Below are positions 63,433 to 64,000 of a stretch of DNA of 64,000 bases, piece after piece. The translations under genes and the position numbers were made by a program. The DNA comes from Exophiala sp. HKRS030. Taxonomy: Eukaryota; Ascomycota; Eurotiomycetes; Chaetothyriales; Herpotrichiellaceae. How positions within the stretch are numbered: the stretch's first letter is position 1; each line of letters begins with the position of its first letter. The notes under the pieces were generated by a model that was given only the letters and a program-made list of their open reading frames with translations, had not been told where the DNA came from and ran no database searches. The stretch spans positions 2,111,665 to 2,175,664 of the forward strand of contig JAHWDD010000003.1 of NCBI GenBank assembly GCA_023897205.1, in the 5' to 3' direction.

Positions 63433-64000
63433 TTTCTGTTCGGAAGGCCAGATGGGTGTCCCTCTGTCTTGGGGTGCACTTATCGCGCTGGGATATTGAG
63501 GTGCTTTGTCTTTTTGGATTGCAAGGCGTATGTCGAGACCAAAGCAGCTTCATGACGCTTGGTATCGGCCCACGAAACCCTCACATTGTTCGGGAGTTTT
63601 CAACGCAGGTGCTTGCAGCTTTGAATCTTGTATGAAGTTTTTCCCTTCGAGATACCACTTTTTGCTCTCTGCACTGTTTGGCTGCCTTGTGGGTTCTGGA
63701 GGTTTGCGTTTGCGATCAACGATGGCGAGATCGGGAGCGAGAAAGTCGCAGACACAGACGTACGAAAAGACTGGGCAGGCAAGGAAGGTCTGTTTGGTCA
63801 GGCAGGGGTTTCTCTTGAGTGCACTGACTCCGTAATGTATATGGTACCTTTGGAAATGATGATGGTGATGAAACAGAGCTCTTCCCCATTTCTCCTTCTC
63901 TTACCTAACAAGGTAGTCACTTGTCTTGTTTAGGATTGTTTCCTTTGTTTTCGTCGCTCAACATTGAGGCGTTGAGGACCTTTCGTCGAGGGACATGGTC
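63433..64000. other. Right-edge region, Stu2 3' flank
   Basis: No recognisable gene. Open frames after 63500 have no family resemblance; this looks like 3' UTR and intergenic DNA cut by the window end. Confidence 0.5.

Overview
This 64 kb window is a stretch of nuclear chromosome from a filamentous ascomycete (Pezizomycotina; a Eurotiomycete such as a Chaetothyriales black yeast is my best guess, which I cannot test here). The signs are many short spliceosomal introns (about 46-139 nt, GT-AG, often with CTAAC/CTGAC branch sites), fungal-only families (Zn2Cys6 regulators, GUP1, MET10 without a flavodoxin domain, BYS1-like, UMTA/LaeA-like methyltransferase) and gene spacing of roughly 2.4 kb. 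I find 27 protein-coding loci. One is a clear pseudogene and one carries a single-base frameshift. I see no rRNA, CRISPR array, transposon or convincing tRNA.

Layout. 0.4-10 kb: acid sphingomyelinase-like phosphodiesterase; a monocarboxylate-type MFS transporter divergent from a Zn2Cys6 regulator; a secreted S28 serine peptidase ending in RDEL. 11-20 kb: sulfite reductase alpha subunit (MET10), a frameshifted sulfotransferase-fold gene, FMP52, a small mitochondrial-type protein, a glutathionyl-hydroquinone-reductase-type GST. 20-26 kb: GUP1, SmD1, a GPI-anchored cutinase-family protein, then a 1.8 kb gene desert. 27-35 kb: a GC-rich SDR, a decayed F-box-type gene, a sugar porter with two micro-exons, a LaeA-like methyltransferase. 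36-46 kb: mitochondrial malate dehydrogenase, an RBR ubiquitin ligase, an MDR reductase, a probable PIN/NYN-like nuclease with CCCH fingers, a PEP-mutase-like enzyme. 46-64 kb: a secreted phytase-esterase-like protein, a second Zn2Cys6 regulator, a Ser/Thr-rich BYS1-domain protein, an HMG-box regulator, and a divergent pair of microtubule regulators (NudF/LIS1 and Stu2/XMAP215).

Most genes are housekeeping or ordinary accessory genes with no pathway clustering. Plausible functional links are the transporter/regulator pair at 3-7.7 kb (an inverted CGG-N5-CCG palindrome lies in the shared promoter), the NudF-Stu2 pair, and the neighbouring MET10 and sulfotransferase-fold genes. I found no convincing new multi-gene system. 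The items most worth a second look are the nuclease-like domain plus CCCH architecture at 42.5-44.1 kb, the RDEL-tailed secreted peptidase, the two broken genes, and three introns whose length is a multiple of three with no stop, so that a gene caller would easily retain them. All exon boundaries were worked out by hand from splice signals, frame and remembered family conservation; no alignment was run.
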